Below are positions 11,129 to 23,092 of a stretch of 64,000 nt of DNA, one piece after another (within the stretch, counting starts at the first letter, position 1; every line of letters begins with the position of its first letter). Both the position numbers and the translations under genes were made by a program. The stretch comes from Cinnamomum chago (Eukaryota; Streptophyta; Magnoliopsida; Laurales; Lauraceae): the NCBI GenBank assembly GCA_038049695.1, contig CP142460.1, positions 35,746,001-35,810,000 of the forward strand, read 5' to 3'. Under the pieces are notes generated by a model. The model was not told the DNA's origin, did not search any database, and saw only the letters and a list, made by a program, of their open reading frames with translations.

Positions 11129-12914
11129 CTGGGCGTCCGGACGCCGGGAACCCGAGGGGCATATGAATATACCATTTTGTAACGCCCATAACTTTTAATC
11201 CGCCCGTCGGAATTTTACATAAAATATACCGTTGGAAAGCTCTTGAGATGTAGAATCCAATGGTTCTAGTTTCATCACGATCGGAGGTCGGGAAGTGATG
11301 TAAATACTCAGATTATTAACCCAACCTATATTTTATTAGAAATGAGACCAGTAACTTAGGTTTGGGCCTTAGATGTTGGAAACCATGAACCTACTATCAC
11401 TTGACCATTAATGGGGAGTAAATCGTAGCACGTGGCTTGGTGTGCTTCGATTAGGTGTCTAGGTATTCGTGTATTGTGTATGGTTTTACTGAATGCGTAT
11501 GGAACTGAATCAATGGAAGCTTAACATGATTGTACACCAAGGGATTTCCTTAGAGGCATCGTTGATCCAATTCCACACGTACTCCGTTAGAACACGTAGC
11601 GTACATGGATGACACCACTTGCCTAGGTTTGGATTGTAATTCCTCCTTGACTTATTTAATCGTATCCGTTGTTATAATTCCTTGTACACTCACTCTCGGC
11701 ATAATACACCTAATTAATTATGAAACATAGTCCCTTGTAAAATTAGGACTTAGACCTGACTTAGAGTATACCTTAGGAACCCGTGTTATGTAATTGATGA
11801 ACATGACTTGCTAGACTGAAGGGATTATCATGTGATTGGATTTGTCTTGTATTGATTTGAATGAGATAATCCCTACGAACATGTCTTGCAAATTGAGCTA
11901 GCCAGACTTGCTTGTCTTGGTCTATTCTCGTGTCAACGCCACATTATTATTATTATTATTTGCATATCATGGCCAGCTGCAGTTTGAGGGTTTATTGATG
12001 GGTCGGTTACTCGGACATCGGGGTGGGCAGTCGGCTTTGGACGGCGTCCATGGCGTTGAATAGTTGGGAGCGGGCTCGGACCGTGCTACTATTCCCAGGA
12101 CCGAGAGCTGGGATCCCCCTGGAGCCGGACTTTGGTATCAGTAGTCCGGATAGGATTGTTACTGGTACCCCGTGAGGTGGCTTGGACATCCACGGAGTCT
12201 CCCTCTTGTGCATTGCATTGTTTGGACAGTGGTTATTGTTAGTATGTTAGGATTTCCTATTATTGTTTCTGGTTATTTACTCATGCTTTATGCCTAGCTT
12301 CGATTCCTTGTATTCGCTTGATTATCATGCCTGTCATTACTCTTATACTTGATGCATGTCATGATTAATTATATATTGCTTATCTATTGCTCAACATGTC
12401 GTTGACTCTGTTCCTTGGTGTGCAGACTCCTCAGGTGAGTACTACTACGAGGAGCAGGCCGATGAGGAGATCCCAGAGGATCTCCAACCAGCAGAGGAGG
12501 AACGAGAGTGGCGTGCCGATGACGTAGAGTAGCGTCATCATTCCCGGCACGAGAGCGATTCATCGGGACTTCCTTAGGTTTTATTTCGTCATTTATTATC
12601 TCTCGTTGAACCTTTCATATCATTGACTTCTTAATTGTTGGGATGACCTTTGTTAATACTTTAATTTCTTGATTAGTTTTATTATTTCCTTATGCAACTT
12701 TAACTATTAACGAGATTTATTATTCACTGCTTTGGAAATTTAACATGCCTCAAATTGTATGAATTCCGCAGTTTTATATTACTTGAGGTTTGAAATGCAA
12801 TATCCTCACAGCGGACTTACGATCCTTGGGCCTAAAGGACAAAAATTTTAATTAGTCCTAAATTTCACTCCCCGGATCCGGTTTATTCTCTAATCGGGTT
12901 CGGGGGACGTGACA
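11129..12914 (+). repeat. 5' LTR of C, right piece
   Basis: Resumes after D1 with the perfect palindrome GGCGTCCGGACGCC (11132-11145) and ends GGGGGACGTGACA at 12914, four bases before the PBS. It is almost identical to 16190-17976 of the 3' LTR. It includes an ATT/TTA microsatellite near 11943-11962 and a conserved GATGACGTAGAGTAGCGTCA inverted-repeat region near 12520. Confidence 0.85.
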
Positions 12915-12917
12915 GAA

Positions 12918-12929
12918 TGGTATCAGAGC
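12918..12929 (+). other. Primer-binding site of element C (tRNA-iMet)
   Basis: TGGTATCAGAGC, the exact plant initiator-methionine primer complement, three bases after the LTR end. Confidence 0.9.
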
Positions 12930-13078
12930 AATGGATGGTTTCTCAGGGTAAAAATTGTAAAAACCATAGGACGCATGTGAGGATTCCGTTAGTTAGTAGG
13001 TTGGCTTGGTAGTTCTTTCTTAGTATTGTATTGTTAGATTGAGGCATTTTGGCACTAACCTTGAATGTTTTACAGGCA

Positions 13079-16000
13079 ATGGCCGGTAGAACCACCCGAA
13101 CCAATAACGGACCACCGCCAGAGGGTAGTTCTTCTCAGAATGGTCCTGAGAATCAATTCCACCAATTCATGGCAGCATTCATTCAATCTCAGAAGGATTT
13201 GGCTGAACAGAGTACTAGGCAGAACGAGTGTCAGGCTGTATTCCAGGTTCAGATGCTTGAGGTAGTGCAGAAAGTGGGCCAGCCACAGCCCAAGGAATAT
13301 GATCTCAATGAGCTGGTTGAGAAATTCAGGAAGAGGTTCCCACCAGAGTTTCATGGCATTGAGGACCCCGCTGTGGCCGATGAGTGGGTAGTCCAGATGG
13401 AGAAGATCTATGAAGTCTTCAAGTGTACGGGCGTTCAGTAGGTACAGTTAGCAGCCCATATGTTCCGTGGTGCAGCCAAGAGATGGTGGAAAATAGTTAA
13501 GCACCCTTATGAGAAAGTCGAGGAAGAAGTGGCTTGGAAGACCTTCACTGAACAGTTCCAAAAGAAGTTTATCCCTGAGCACTACCGGGATCAAAAGATG
13601 GAGGAGTTTGAGAGATTGGTTCAAGGTGACCTCTCAGTGCAAGACTATGAGATCTCTTTCACCCACCTATCCAGATTTGCAGGGAATCTGATTCAGCCCG
13701 AATCGGAGAGAGTTTGGAGGTTTATCAAGGGACTGTGGGCAGATATTAAGATACAAGTTCAGCGCAGCAAGTCGACTGATTATGATTAAGTGGTCAAGGA
13801 AGCATATTGGGCGGAGGAGTCCTTGAAGGAAGTGATTGCGCTAGAGCAGCAAAGGATCTTGGCGTTGATACCTCAACCCAAGGCACAGAGCTCATCATCC
13901 CATCACTTTCAGCAGCCAGCACCTAAGAGGCTACGGTACGAACCAGTGCTTCGACAGTTGCCACAACGGATCACTTGCACTTTTTGTGGGGGAAGTCATC
14001 ATGTCCGCGATTGCAGGAAGCAGACTGGTGCATGTTTTCATTGTGGGGACCCAGGGCATAAAGTTCGCACTTGTCCAGGGAAAACAGGAGTGGCACCACC
14101 AGCATTCCCAGCTCCAGCGTTCAGGCCTCCACATCCTGCACAGCCGTTGAGACATGTGCCACCTGCACAGGTTAGACCACAACAGCAGCAGATGATTGTC
14201 AGACCACCTCAGCCACTGCAGCAGCGTCCTCCAGTACCGCAACAGCGATTCCAGCAGAGACCTCCAGCACCACCCAGATTCCAGGCTCGTGGTCCTAGGC
14301 CACAGCAGCAGTATCAGCAGCAACGTCCCCAGCTGGCAGGGAGAGCTTATGCTCTGACGCATGAGGAGGCAGAGGTTGTAGGCAATGTCATAGAAGGTAC
14401 ACTTTCAGTTTGTGGATTTGATGCTAAAGTTCTGTTTGATCCTGGATCCACACACTCATTTGTTGCACCAGCTTTTGCACTTCACATGGGGGAGGATAAG
14501 GAGACACTACCATATGATTTGATAGTAGCCACCCCTGTGGGTAGATCGGTTCCTTGTAATGTCATCTACCCTAGATGTAGTGTTCAGATTGGAGAAGTTA
14601 AGCTGATGACCAGTTTGATCATCTTGCCGATGTCGAAGTTTGATGTGATACTTCGTATGAATTGGTTAGCAGTGAACCGAGCGGTGTTAGATTGTTTTAA
14701 CAAGACTGTGAGGTTGCAAGATGCAGACCGTAGTGTTGAGTTTGTTGGCGCTGAAAAGCCCACCTCCACTCGGTTAATTTCTGCATTCAAGGTAGAACGA
14801 TTGATAAGGAGTGGATGTGAAGGCTTCATCGCGTTTATCGCGGAGGACAAGGAGTCCAAGACTGTGGATGAGATTCCAGTGGTGCGAGAATTCCCGGATT
14901 TATTTTCGGACGAGATTCCTGGTTTGCCACCTATTCGTGAGTTGGATTTCACGATAGAATTGCAGCCGGGTACATCACCTATTTCGAAGGCCCCATATAG
15001 GATGGCTCCAGCAGAATTGAAGGAGTTGAAGACTCAGATAGAAGATTTACTAGATAAAGGCTTCATCAGACCCAGTGTTTCACCGTGGGGAGCTCTGGTG
15101 ATATTTGTGAAGAAGAAGGACGGGACAATGAGGATGTGTATAGATTATAGACAGTTGAATCAGGTGACTGTCAAGAACAAGTACCCGTTACCGAGAATTG
15201 ATGAGTTGTTTGACCAGCTGCAGGGAGCTCAATTCTTTTCGAAGATAGACCTGCGTTCCGGTTATCATCAGTTGCGAGTCAGGAAGGAGGATGTTCCCAA
15301 GACTGCATTCCGGACGAGATATGGTCACTTTGAGTTTCTCGTGATGCCTTTCGGGTTGACTAATGCACCCGCAGTTTTTATGGCATTGATGAATAAGGTG
15401 TTTGCTCCTTTCCTGGATCAGTTTGTGGTTGTCTTCATAGATGATGTGTTGGCATACTCGAAGTCTAAGGAGGAGCATGAGCATCAGTTGAGGACATCAT
15501 TGCAGCTTTTGAGGGATAACTAGTTGTATGCTAAGTTGAGCAAATGTGAATTTTGGTTGGAGAAAGTTGCATTTTTAGGTCATATTACTTCAAAGGATGG
15601 ATTGACGGTGGACCCTAAGAAGATAGCAGCAATTGTTAATTGGGGTAGTCCACGGAATGTAGCGGAGGTTCGTAGTTTTCTTGGACTTGCAGGCTACTAC
15701 AGGAGGTTTGTGAAAGGGTTTTCTACCATAGCAGCCCCACTTACTAAGTTGACAAGGAAGGATGTTCCGTTTGTGTGGGCAGAAGAATGTGAGAAGAGTT
15801 TTCAAGAGTTGAAGGCCCGGTTGACTTCAGCACCCATACTTGCTTTACCCTCAGGAAGTGGAGGATTTGTGGTTTATACCGATGCATCAGGGATTGGATT
15901 GGGTTGTGTTCTCATGTAGAATGACAAGGTGATAGCATATGGGTCAAGGAAGTTGAAGGATCATGAGAAGAAGTATGCCACACATGACTTGGAGTTGGCA

Positions 16001-16137
16001 ACAGTGGTGTTTGCATTGAAGTTATGGAGGCATTATTTGTATGGAGAAAGATTTGAAGTGCATACAGATCATAAGAGCCTACAATATCTGTTTACACAAG
16101 GTGATCTGAATAATAGACAGGGGAGATGGATGGAGTA
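13079..16137 (+). pseudogene. gag-pol: Gag-pol of element C (gag, protease, RT, RNase H) with four in-frame stops
   Basis: A single reading frame from ATG at 13079 (MAGRTTRTN), broken by stops at 13439 (TAG), 13787 (TAA), 15521 (TAG) and 15917 (TAG). The retrotransposon gag domain spans about 13300-13750. Two CX2CX4HX4C knuckles ([13 protein letters not shown] and [14 protein letters not shown]) lie near 13975-14070, followed by a P/Q-rich linker and a protease with DPGSTHSF near 14440. RT runs from about 14990 with the catalytic FIDD near 15437, and RNase H starts at the TDAS motif near 15880. The frame runs into LTR sequence at about 16137, so the end of RNase H, all of integrase and any chromodomain are gone. 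By comparison with element A, the last three stops replace glutamine codons (CAA/CAG to TAA/TAG). Not functional. Confidence 0.9.
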
Positions 16138-17976
16138 CAGACCTGAACCTCAGGGCGACCTTACTGGTTCCTGGCGTCCAGACGCCAGGTTCCGGGCATC
16201 CGGAAGCCGGGAACCCGAGGGGCATATAAACATACCATTTTGTAACGCCCATAACTTTTAATCCGCCCGTCGGAATTTTACATAAAATATACCGTTGGAA
16301 AGATCTTGAGATGTAGAATCCAATGGTTCTGGTATCATAACGATCGGAGGTCAAAAAGTGATGTAAATACTCAGATTATTAACCCAACCTATATTTTATT
16401 AGAAATGAGACCAGTAACTTAGGTTTGGGCCTTAGATGTTGGAAACCATGAACCTACTATCACTTTACCATTAATGGGGAGTAAATCGTAGCACGTGGCT
16501 TGATGTGCTTCGATTAGGTGTCTAGGTATTCGTGTATTGTGTATGGTTTAACTGAATGCGTATGGAACTGAATCAATGGAAGCTTAACATGATTGTACAC
16601 TAAGGGATTTCCTTAGAGGCATCGTTGATCCAATTCCACACGTACTCCGTTAGAACACGTAGCGTACATGGATGACACCACTTGCCTAGGTTTGGATTGT
16701 AATTCCTCCTTGACTTATTTAATCGTATCCGTTGTTATAATTCCTTGTACACTCACTCTCGGCATAATACACCTAATTAATTATGAAACATAGTCCCTTG
16801 TAAAATTAGGACTTAGACCTGACTTAGAGTACACCTTAGGAACCCGTGTTATGTAATTGATGAACATGACTTGCTAGACTGAAGGGATTATCATGTGATT
16901 GGATTTGTCTTGTATTGATTTGAATGAGATAATCCCTACGAACATGTCTTGCAAATTGAGCTAGCCAGACTTGCTTGTCTTGGTCTATTCTCGTGTCAAC
17001 GCCACATTATTATTATTATTATTTGCATATCATGGCCAGCTGCAGTTTGAGGGTTTATTGATGGGTCGGTTACTCGGACATCGGGGTGGGCAGTCGGCTT
17101 TGGACGGCGTCCATGGCGTTGAATAGTTGGGAGCGGGCTCGGACCGTGCTACTATTCCCAGGACCGAGAGCTGGGATCCCCCTGGAGCCGGACTTTGGTA
17201 TCAGTAGTCCGGATAGGATTGTTACTGGTACCCCGTGAGGTGGCTTGGACATCCACGGAGTCTCCCTCTTGTGCATTGCATTGTTTGGACAGTGGTTATT
17301 GTTAGTATGTTAGGATTTCCTATTATTGTTTCTGGTTATTTACTCATGCTTTATGCCTAGCTTCGATTCCTTGTATTCGCTTGATTATCATGCCTGTCAT
17401 TACTCTTATACTTGATGCATGTCATGATTAATTATATATTGCTTATCTATTGCTCAACATGTCGTTGACTCTGTTCCTTGGTGTGCAGACTCCTCAGGTG
17501 AGTACTACTACGAGGAGCAGGCCGATGAGGAGATCCCAGAGGATCTCCAACCAGCAGAGGAGGAACGAGAGTGGCGTGCCGATGACGTAGAGTAGCGTCA
17601 TCATTCCCGGCACGAGAGCGATTCATCGGGACTTCCTTAGGTTTTATTTCGTCATTTATTATCTCTCGTTGAACCTTTCATATCATTGACTTCTTAATTG
17701 TTGGGATGACCTTTGTTAATACTTTAATTTCTTGATTAGTTTTATTATTTCCTTGTGCAACTTTAACTATTAACGAGATTTATTATTCACTGCTTTGGAA
17801 ATTTAACATGCCTCAAATTGTATGAATTCCGCAGTTTTATATTACTTGAGGTTTGAAATGCAATATCCTCACAGCGGACTTACGATCCTTGGGCCTAAAG
17901 GACAAATTTTTAATTTGTCCTAAATTTCACTCCCCGGATCCGGTTTATTCTCTAATCGGGTTCGGGGGACGTGACA
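16138..17976 (+). repeat. 3' LTR of C, 5'-truncated
   Basis: Joins RNase H sequence directly to GAACCTCAGGGCGACC, matching the 5' LTR from about 7075 on. It contains CCTGGCGTCCAGACGCCAGG at 16170-16189 and ends GACGTGACA at 17976. About 1.1 kb of its start is missing compared with the 5' LTR. Over the shared part the two LTRs differ at only a few positions. Confidence 0.85.
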
Positions 17977-18184
17977 GAAAGATTTCGAAAAATCCTCTAA
18001 GTAAATGCCAAGTCAGAAGGGGAACCCCCCAAAGGGCCCCACTAGTTAGCAAAGCATTCAAAGTTGCCCAAAACTAACACAGAAGCTATTCCAAGCCCAA
18101 CTTAGCCAAAATCACTAATCAAGCTTAGCACTAACAAACGACTTAATTAACACTAATTGGGTTCACTTGGGTCTGGGTCTTACA
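17977..18184 (-). repeat. 3' LTR of A, right piece
   Basis: Continues LTR A after element C and ends TCTTACA at 18184. It matches 34275-34484 of the 5' LTR. Confidence 0.85.
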
Positions 18185-18196
18185 TCCTCCACCCCT
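18185..18196 (-). other. Polypurine tract of element A
   Basis: The minus strand reads AGGGGTGGAGGA directly before the LTR start TGTAAGACCC, the usual plus-strand priming site. It overlaps the pol stop codon (TAA, 18198-18196). Element F has the same tract at 44936-44948. Confidence 0.8.
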
Positions 18197-20822
18197 TAGG
18201 GCATTTGGTCCTCCAAATGAAACATAAGACTCACCTCAGGTAGTAGATGTGGATACTTCTTCTGTACTTGGTCTCGTAATTCCCACGTTGCCTCTTCCGG
18301 TCCATGATTCTCGCATAGTACCTTTACCCACTAAATAGTCCACGTCCTCAACTCTTGTTCCTTTGTATCGATGATCTGAATGGGCTTCTCAACGTAGGTA
18401 GCATCCTCTCGAATCTCCAACGGCTCATGCTGAAGCACATGTGACGGATCGTGGACATACTTCTTCAACATAGACACATGGAAGACGTTGTGTACGCCGG
18501 ATAGCTCGGGTGGTAAGGCTAATCTATAAGCCACGTCACTGATCTTACTCACTATGTCATAGGGTCCAATGTATCTCCGTGATAGCTTGCCCTTCTGTCC
18601 AAATCTCAATGTTCCCCTTGTAGGTGACACTTTCAAGAAGACCTTGTCTCCTTCTTTAAACTGTAAATCTCTGCGGTGGGAGTCTGCGTAGCTCTTCTGT
18701 CTACTCCTGGACACTTTCAGACGTTCTTGAATCAACTTGATTTTTTCGCTGGTCTCACTTACAATAGTCGGTCCATGGAAACTGCGAATGCCGACTTCTT
18801 CCCAACATACAGGTGTCCTACACCATCTGCCATACAAAGCCTCAAAAGGCGCCATCCCAATGCTCGAATGGTAGCTGTTGTTGTAAGCGAACTCACACAA
18901 CAATAGAGTCTCATCCCATTGAGTCTTGAAGTCTAACGCACAAGCACGAAGCATATCCTCAAGGGTCTGAATCGGTCTCTCTGACTGGCCATCTGTCTGA
19001 GGGTGATAAGCCGTGCTGAACTGTAATCTCGTACCCATGACTCATGTAGCGTCTTCCAGAACCTCGAGACGAATCTGATGTCTCTGTCGGATGTGATAGA
19101 AACTGGCTGCCCATGACGACTGACAATCTCGTTGACAAACAATTCCGCCAAAGGTGGCATGTGCATCTTCTTCCCAGTCTTCATAGCAAGGAAATGAGCT
19201 GACCTGGTGAGACGGTCCACAATGACCCGTATCGCATTGTTGCCTCTGCTAGTCCTCGGTAGTCCCGAAATAAAGTCCATAGTAATGTGCTCCCACTTCC
19301 ATTCCGGGATCTCTAACGGTTGCAACAACCCTGGAGGCCTCTGATGTTTTGCCTTGATCAACTGACAGGTCATGCAACGAGAGACAAACGCTACAATCTC
19401 TCTCTTCATATTGTTCCACCAAAATCTGCCCTTCAAATTCTGAAACATCTTTGTGATGCCTGGATGCATAGAGTACTTCGTACTATGAGCCTCGGTCATG
19501 ATGTCATTTCTCAAATCTTCGATGTTACGCACACATAGACGGTCACGGTAATACAAAACTCCATCAACAATACGGAAGTCAGGACGTTCTGCTATATGCT
19601 CTGAAATCTTGGCTAACTCTGGATCTTGCAACTGACTATCCTTGATCTTCTGAATGAAAGAAGGCTCTGAAACTATCATGTTTGCTAACAAAACACCCTT
19701 CCTTAGTGGCTGCAGGTCTATACTCAACTCTTCAAATTGCTCAAAGATACAAGTGCCACTTAGGTTTGCCAAGCCCACTAATTTCCTGCTCAAGGCATCG
19801 GCAACTACATTAGCTTTCCCCGGGTGATACTGGATTGGAAAATCGTAATCCTTTATATATTCCATCCATCTTCTCTGCCTCATGTTCAATTCTTTCTGTG
19901 AAAACAAGTACTGTAAGATGCGGTGGTCGGAGTGGACTTCGAACTGCTCTCCATAGAGGTAATGTCTCCACATTTTCAACGCGAACACAACCGCCGCTAA
20001 CTCAAGATCATGGGTGGCATAGTTCTTCTCGTGATCTTTCAACTGTCTAGATCCATAAGCAATCACTTTTCCTTCTTGCATCAAAACACAACCAAGTCCA
20101 ACATTCGAAGCATCGGTAAAAATGGTAAAACCGCCGCTTCCGGATGGCAAAGTAAGGACTGGTGCTGTAGTCAATCTCTTCTTTTGGAAACTCTCTTCAC
20201 ACTGACCTGTCCATACATATGGTGCATTCTTCCTTGTCAACTTCGTCAATGGTGACGCAATCGACGAAAATCCTTGCACAAACCTCCGATAATAGCCTGC
20301 CAATCCCAGAAAACTTCTAATTTCTGTCACATTCTTCGGTCTTTCCCAATTCACTACTGCTTCAATCTTGGACGGATCCACTGACAATCCTTCCTTGGAG
20401 ATAATGTGCCCCAAGAATGCTACTTGGTCTAGCCAAAATTCACACTTGTTGAGCTTCGCATACAGCTGATTCTCTCTCAAGAGTTGCAGTGCTATCCTCA
20501 AATGCTCTTCATGTTCTTCCTTGGTCTTGGAGTACAACAAAATGTCATCAATAAATACTACCACAAACTGATCTAGATACTCTGCAAAAATCTTGTTCAT
20601 CAATGCCATGAACACTGCCGGTACATTAGTCAACCCAAATGGCATCACTAGGAACTCATAGTGGCCATAACTTGTCTGGAAAGCTGTTTTCAACACATCT
20701 GCTTCTCTAACTCTCAGCTGATGGTAACCGGATCTCAAGTCAATCTTCGAAAAGTATGTAGCACCTTGCAATTGATCAAACAATTCATCTATCCTTTGCA
20801 AAGGATACTTGTTCTTGATGGT
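18196..20822 (-). pseudogene. pol: Pol of element A, 3' part: RT, RNase H, integrase, chromodomain-like tail
   Basis: Continues the RT interrupted by E. It opens at [12 protein letters not shown] and runs through [12 protein letters not shown], the catalytic FIDD near 20555, and RNase H with TDAS near 20115. Integrase has its HHCC zinc finger (HPGIT, then CMTCQ near 19375), then MDFISGLP and [13 protein letters not shown]. The C-terminal tail (VFHVSMLKKY, ATYVEKPIQIID, GPEEATWELR) resembles the chromodomain region of Tekay/Del elements. Breaks: a one-base loss near 19037 shifts frame between LHES and MGTRLQ, and a TAG at 18333-18331 sits where relatives have glutamine. Two residues also appear missing near 20190 (ESFQKKRL, where C and F have two extra residues), in frame. 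Not functional. Confidence 0.85.
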
Positions 20823-23082
20823 TGATCGGACCCCAAGTGTAGGGTGCGATTGTAGTAATAAAATTGGTAAGACCAGGTCGATCCACAGGGAGCTTTAGAA
20901 ATAAGGCTTTCCAACTTTGTCACCTGCCCTAAATAAAATCTAATTTTAGCCTAAAATCTAGAAAATTACAACCATCATTCCTACTTTCCAAAAATTAAAT
21001 TAATTACAATCCAATGAAAAGAAAACTTCCTAAATCTAAAAATCCTAAACTAAAAAAACTAAAATTGCTACAAAAGAAAACACAAGTTAGAACATCAAGA
21101 ATAAAAAAATACTAAAAATAAAACTAGGAAACTAAAGTAGAAATAAAAGAAACCTAAGTTAGAAAGTTAGTAATGCAATGTATGCCATGAGATGCTGAAA
21201 AATTCTAAGTCTGAAAAACTAGTATGCAGGGCTGTTTTTATGCATGATTTTTCCTAATCTAATGCAACCTAAAACTAAGTTTAATGGCTGGGTTTTGAAC
21301 TACAATGATGCATGAACCAAATAAAAAAACGAAAGTGAAAAACGATTTAAAACGAATGAAATATGAGTGTATGAACATGACCTAAAAAAAAACTGTGCAG
21401 AAATTCTTCACACAGGTGGGTCCGACCAGCCATGTTCAAGCCACTTAAATATGCACTAGCCATATGATATGATATGATGATATATGCAATGAACTCTAAT
21501 TCCAACCCTAAACTATGCATAAAATTCATATAATTGCATAAGAAGCAAAAGAAAACAACAAGTGTTTGAATTTAAATGTGTGTAGTGCAAAAACATTAAA
21601 TGTGTGGATTGCAATAAAATTAAATGTGTGGCATTGACAAGAAATTAAATGTGTGGATTTTTCAATAAATGTAAATGTGTGGGAATTGCAATAAAAATAA
21701 ATGTGTGATAAGTGTGCTCTTCTTTTTTTTATTCTCAAATCGGGTTCATAAGTACTTATTTCATGTCCTTAGGATCTTGGGTTGTCAATCCAAGAACAAC
21801 AACAAAGAAAACACAATTCAAGCATTAATCACCTAAGAAAAAGAATAAAAGAAAAATCACACTTCTACTAATATGCAATGTTTTTACATAAAAGATGGAG
21901 AAATAAAATTCCAAAAAAAACAACTACATACTAGGATGAAAGGAACCTCTCTAGTTGAAACTTCAAGTTGGGATAAACCTTCTTGAAGAGAGATGAGCTA
22001 TGGTAGAGAAAGGAGATGGGTAGAATGATGGAGGAATTACACTAGTGAGGGGGTCTTTTCTTTCATGAGAGGAGAGGGATGCTTATGCCTTCAATTTATA
22101 GATTTTTGTTCTCTTTCTTTCCTTCTTTGCTCCAAGTTTGTAGCAAGCAATCTTCTTTGTATGGCAAGTCCCTTCCTTGGCCAACAAGTCTTCAAAGAAA
22201 TAGCAAGGTGAGTGAGAGATTTTTGGTGCTTTCCATGTGCAAAATTGCAATCCCGAGTAGAAATTATAGCACCAACTTCCAGAGGCCATATCTTTCTGGT
22301 TTTAGCTCCGATTGACACAATCTTGGGTTCTAAAGATATCTACTCGAAAAGAGCTTTCCAACGGTGTATGGATTGCACCAATCCGATGGCTGGATTAAGA
22401 GTTATGATCATTTTAATCTTGCTGCCTCTGAAGAATCCGAAAATAATTGTGCACATATGGAATGGTAGTTGTGCAATGGCATGTGTGGGACTCATGTGGA
22501 CATCCAAAGGCATCTTGGGATATTTCTTTCCTTGTTTCTTGACTCCCCTTCCATCTTTGATTTGCTTCCAAGGTTCTTTGATTGATTAGTCAACTCTTTT
22601 AGTACACCTTCCTTTCTTGGATTTCTTTCTTGATCTTGAAATCACAAATCTAGCTTTCCATTGTTGACTTTTCAAAAACTCTCCAAAAATACCAAGATAT
22701 GTGGGTCCACCTTGAAAGATGTCCTACCCTTGATCTCTCTCAAATTTCACCAATGTAGGTCCCATTCTTGATTTCTCCTACACAAATTAAAACAAATGGA
22801 TTCAAGAATAATTTTATGTAACGAATTTAAATGGACAATGCATGAGACCCTACTTGATGCACCGAAAATAATTGGCTTTCCAAAAATAAGTCTCCAAAAA
22901 TGGCTGGTTTCATGAATTTATGCAAAAAGTGTGATTTTTGAGCAAATTATGCATGAATGCACTACAATGGACCCTAAATGCATAAAAACATGATTTGTCA
23001 CTAAATAAAGCTCTTTAATATCAGTAAGCCCTTAAAATGGTCCAAAATGTGTATGAAAATATGTACTTTTCAGGACTCATCA
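20823..23082 (-). repeat. 3' LTR of E
   Basis: Plus-strand ends TGATCGGACCCC and GGACTCATCA. It contains a TATA-like site (22094-22100) and an AAATGTGTGG tandem array. Compared with the 5' LTR, mismatches are scattered except for a cluster at about 22893-22918. Confidence 0.92.
21568..21715. repeat. AAATGTGTGG tandem array in LTR E
   Basis: About six copies of TTAAATGTGTGGATTGCAAT-like units spaced roughly 25-30 bases, duplicated in the other LTR at 27650-27797. Confidence 0.8.
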
Positions 23083-23092
23083 CACCCCCCAA
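23083..23092 (-). other. Polypurine tract of E
   Basis: The minus strand reads TTGGGGGGTG directly before the LTR start TGATGAGTCC. Next to it CTAGCGTTTTGCTAG (23094-23108) and TAGTCCCTAGCA form small inverted repeats. Confidence 0.75.

Larger units (their letters stand above)
5964..17976 (+). mobile_element. Ty3/gypsy element C, internally deleted, inserted in LTR A
   Basis: Plus-strand chromovirus-like element: 5' LTR (5964-7103 and 11129-12914, split by D1), PBS 12918-12929, gag-pol 13079 to about 16137, 3' LTR 16138-17976. Flanks are CAAAG (5959-5963) and GAAAG (17977-17981), a 5-bp TSD with one change. Integrase and the first part of the 3' LTR are missing through a deletion near 16137, and gag-pol has four in-frame stops. 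Confidence 0.85.

Noticed and set aside
12007..12213. 68-codon minus-strand frame repeated identically at 17070-17276
   Set aside because: Identical because the two LTRs of C are near-identical; nothing protein-like about it.
13931..14362. 143-codon minus-strand open frame
   Set aside because: Shadow of the P/Q-rich linker of element C gag-pol.
21347..22589. Pairs of small frames repeated at 27429-28672
   Set aside because: Explained by the two LTRs of element E; no coding features.
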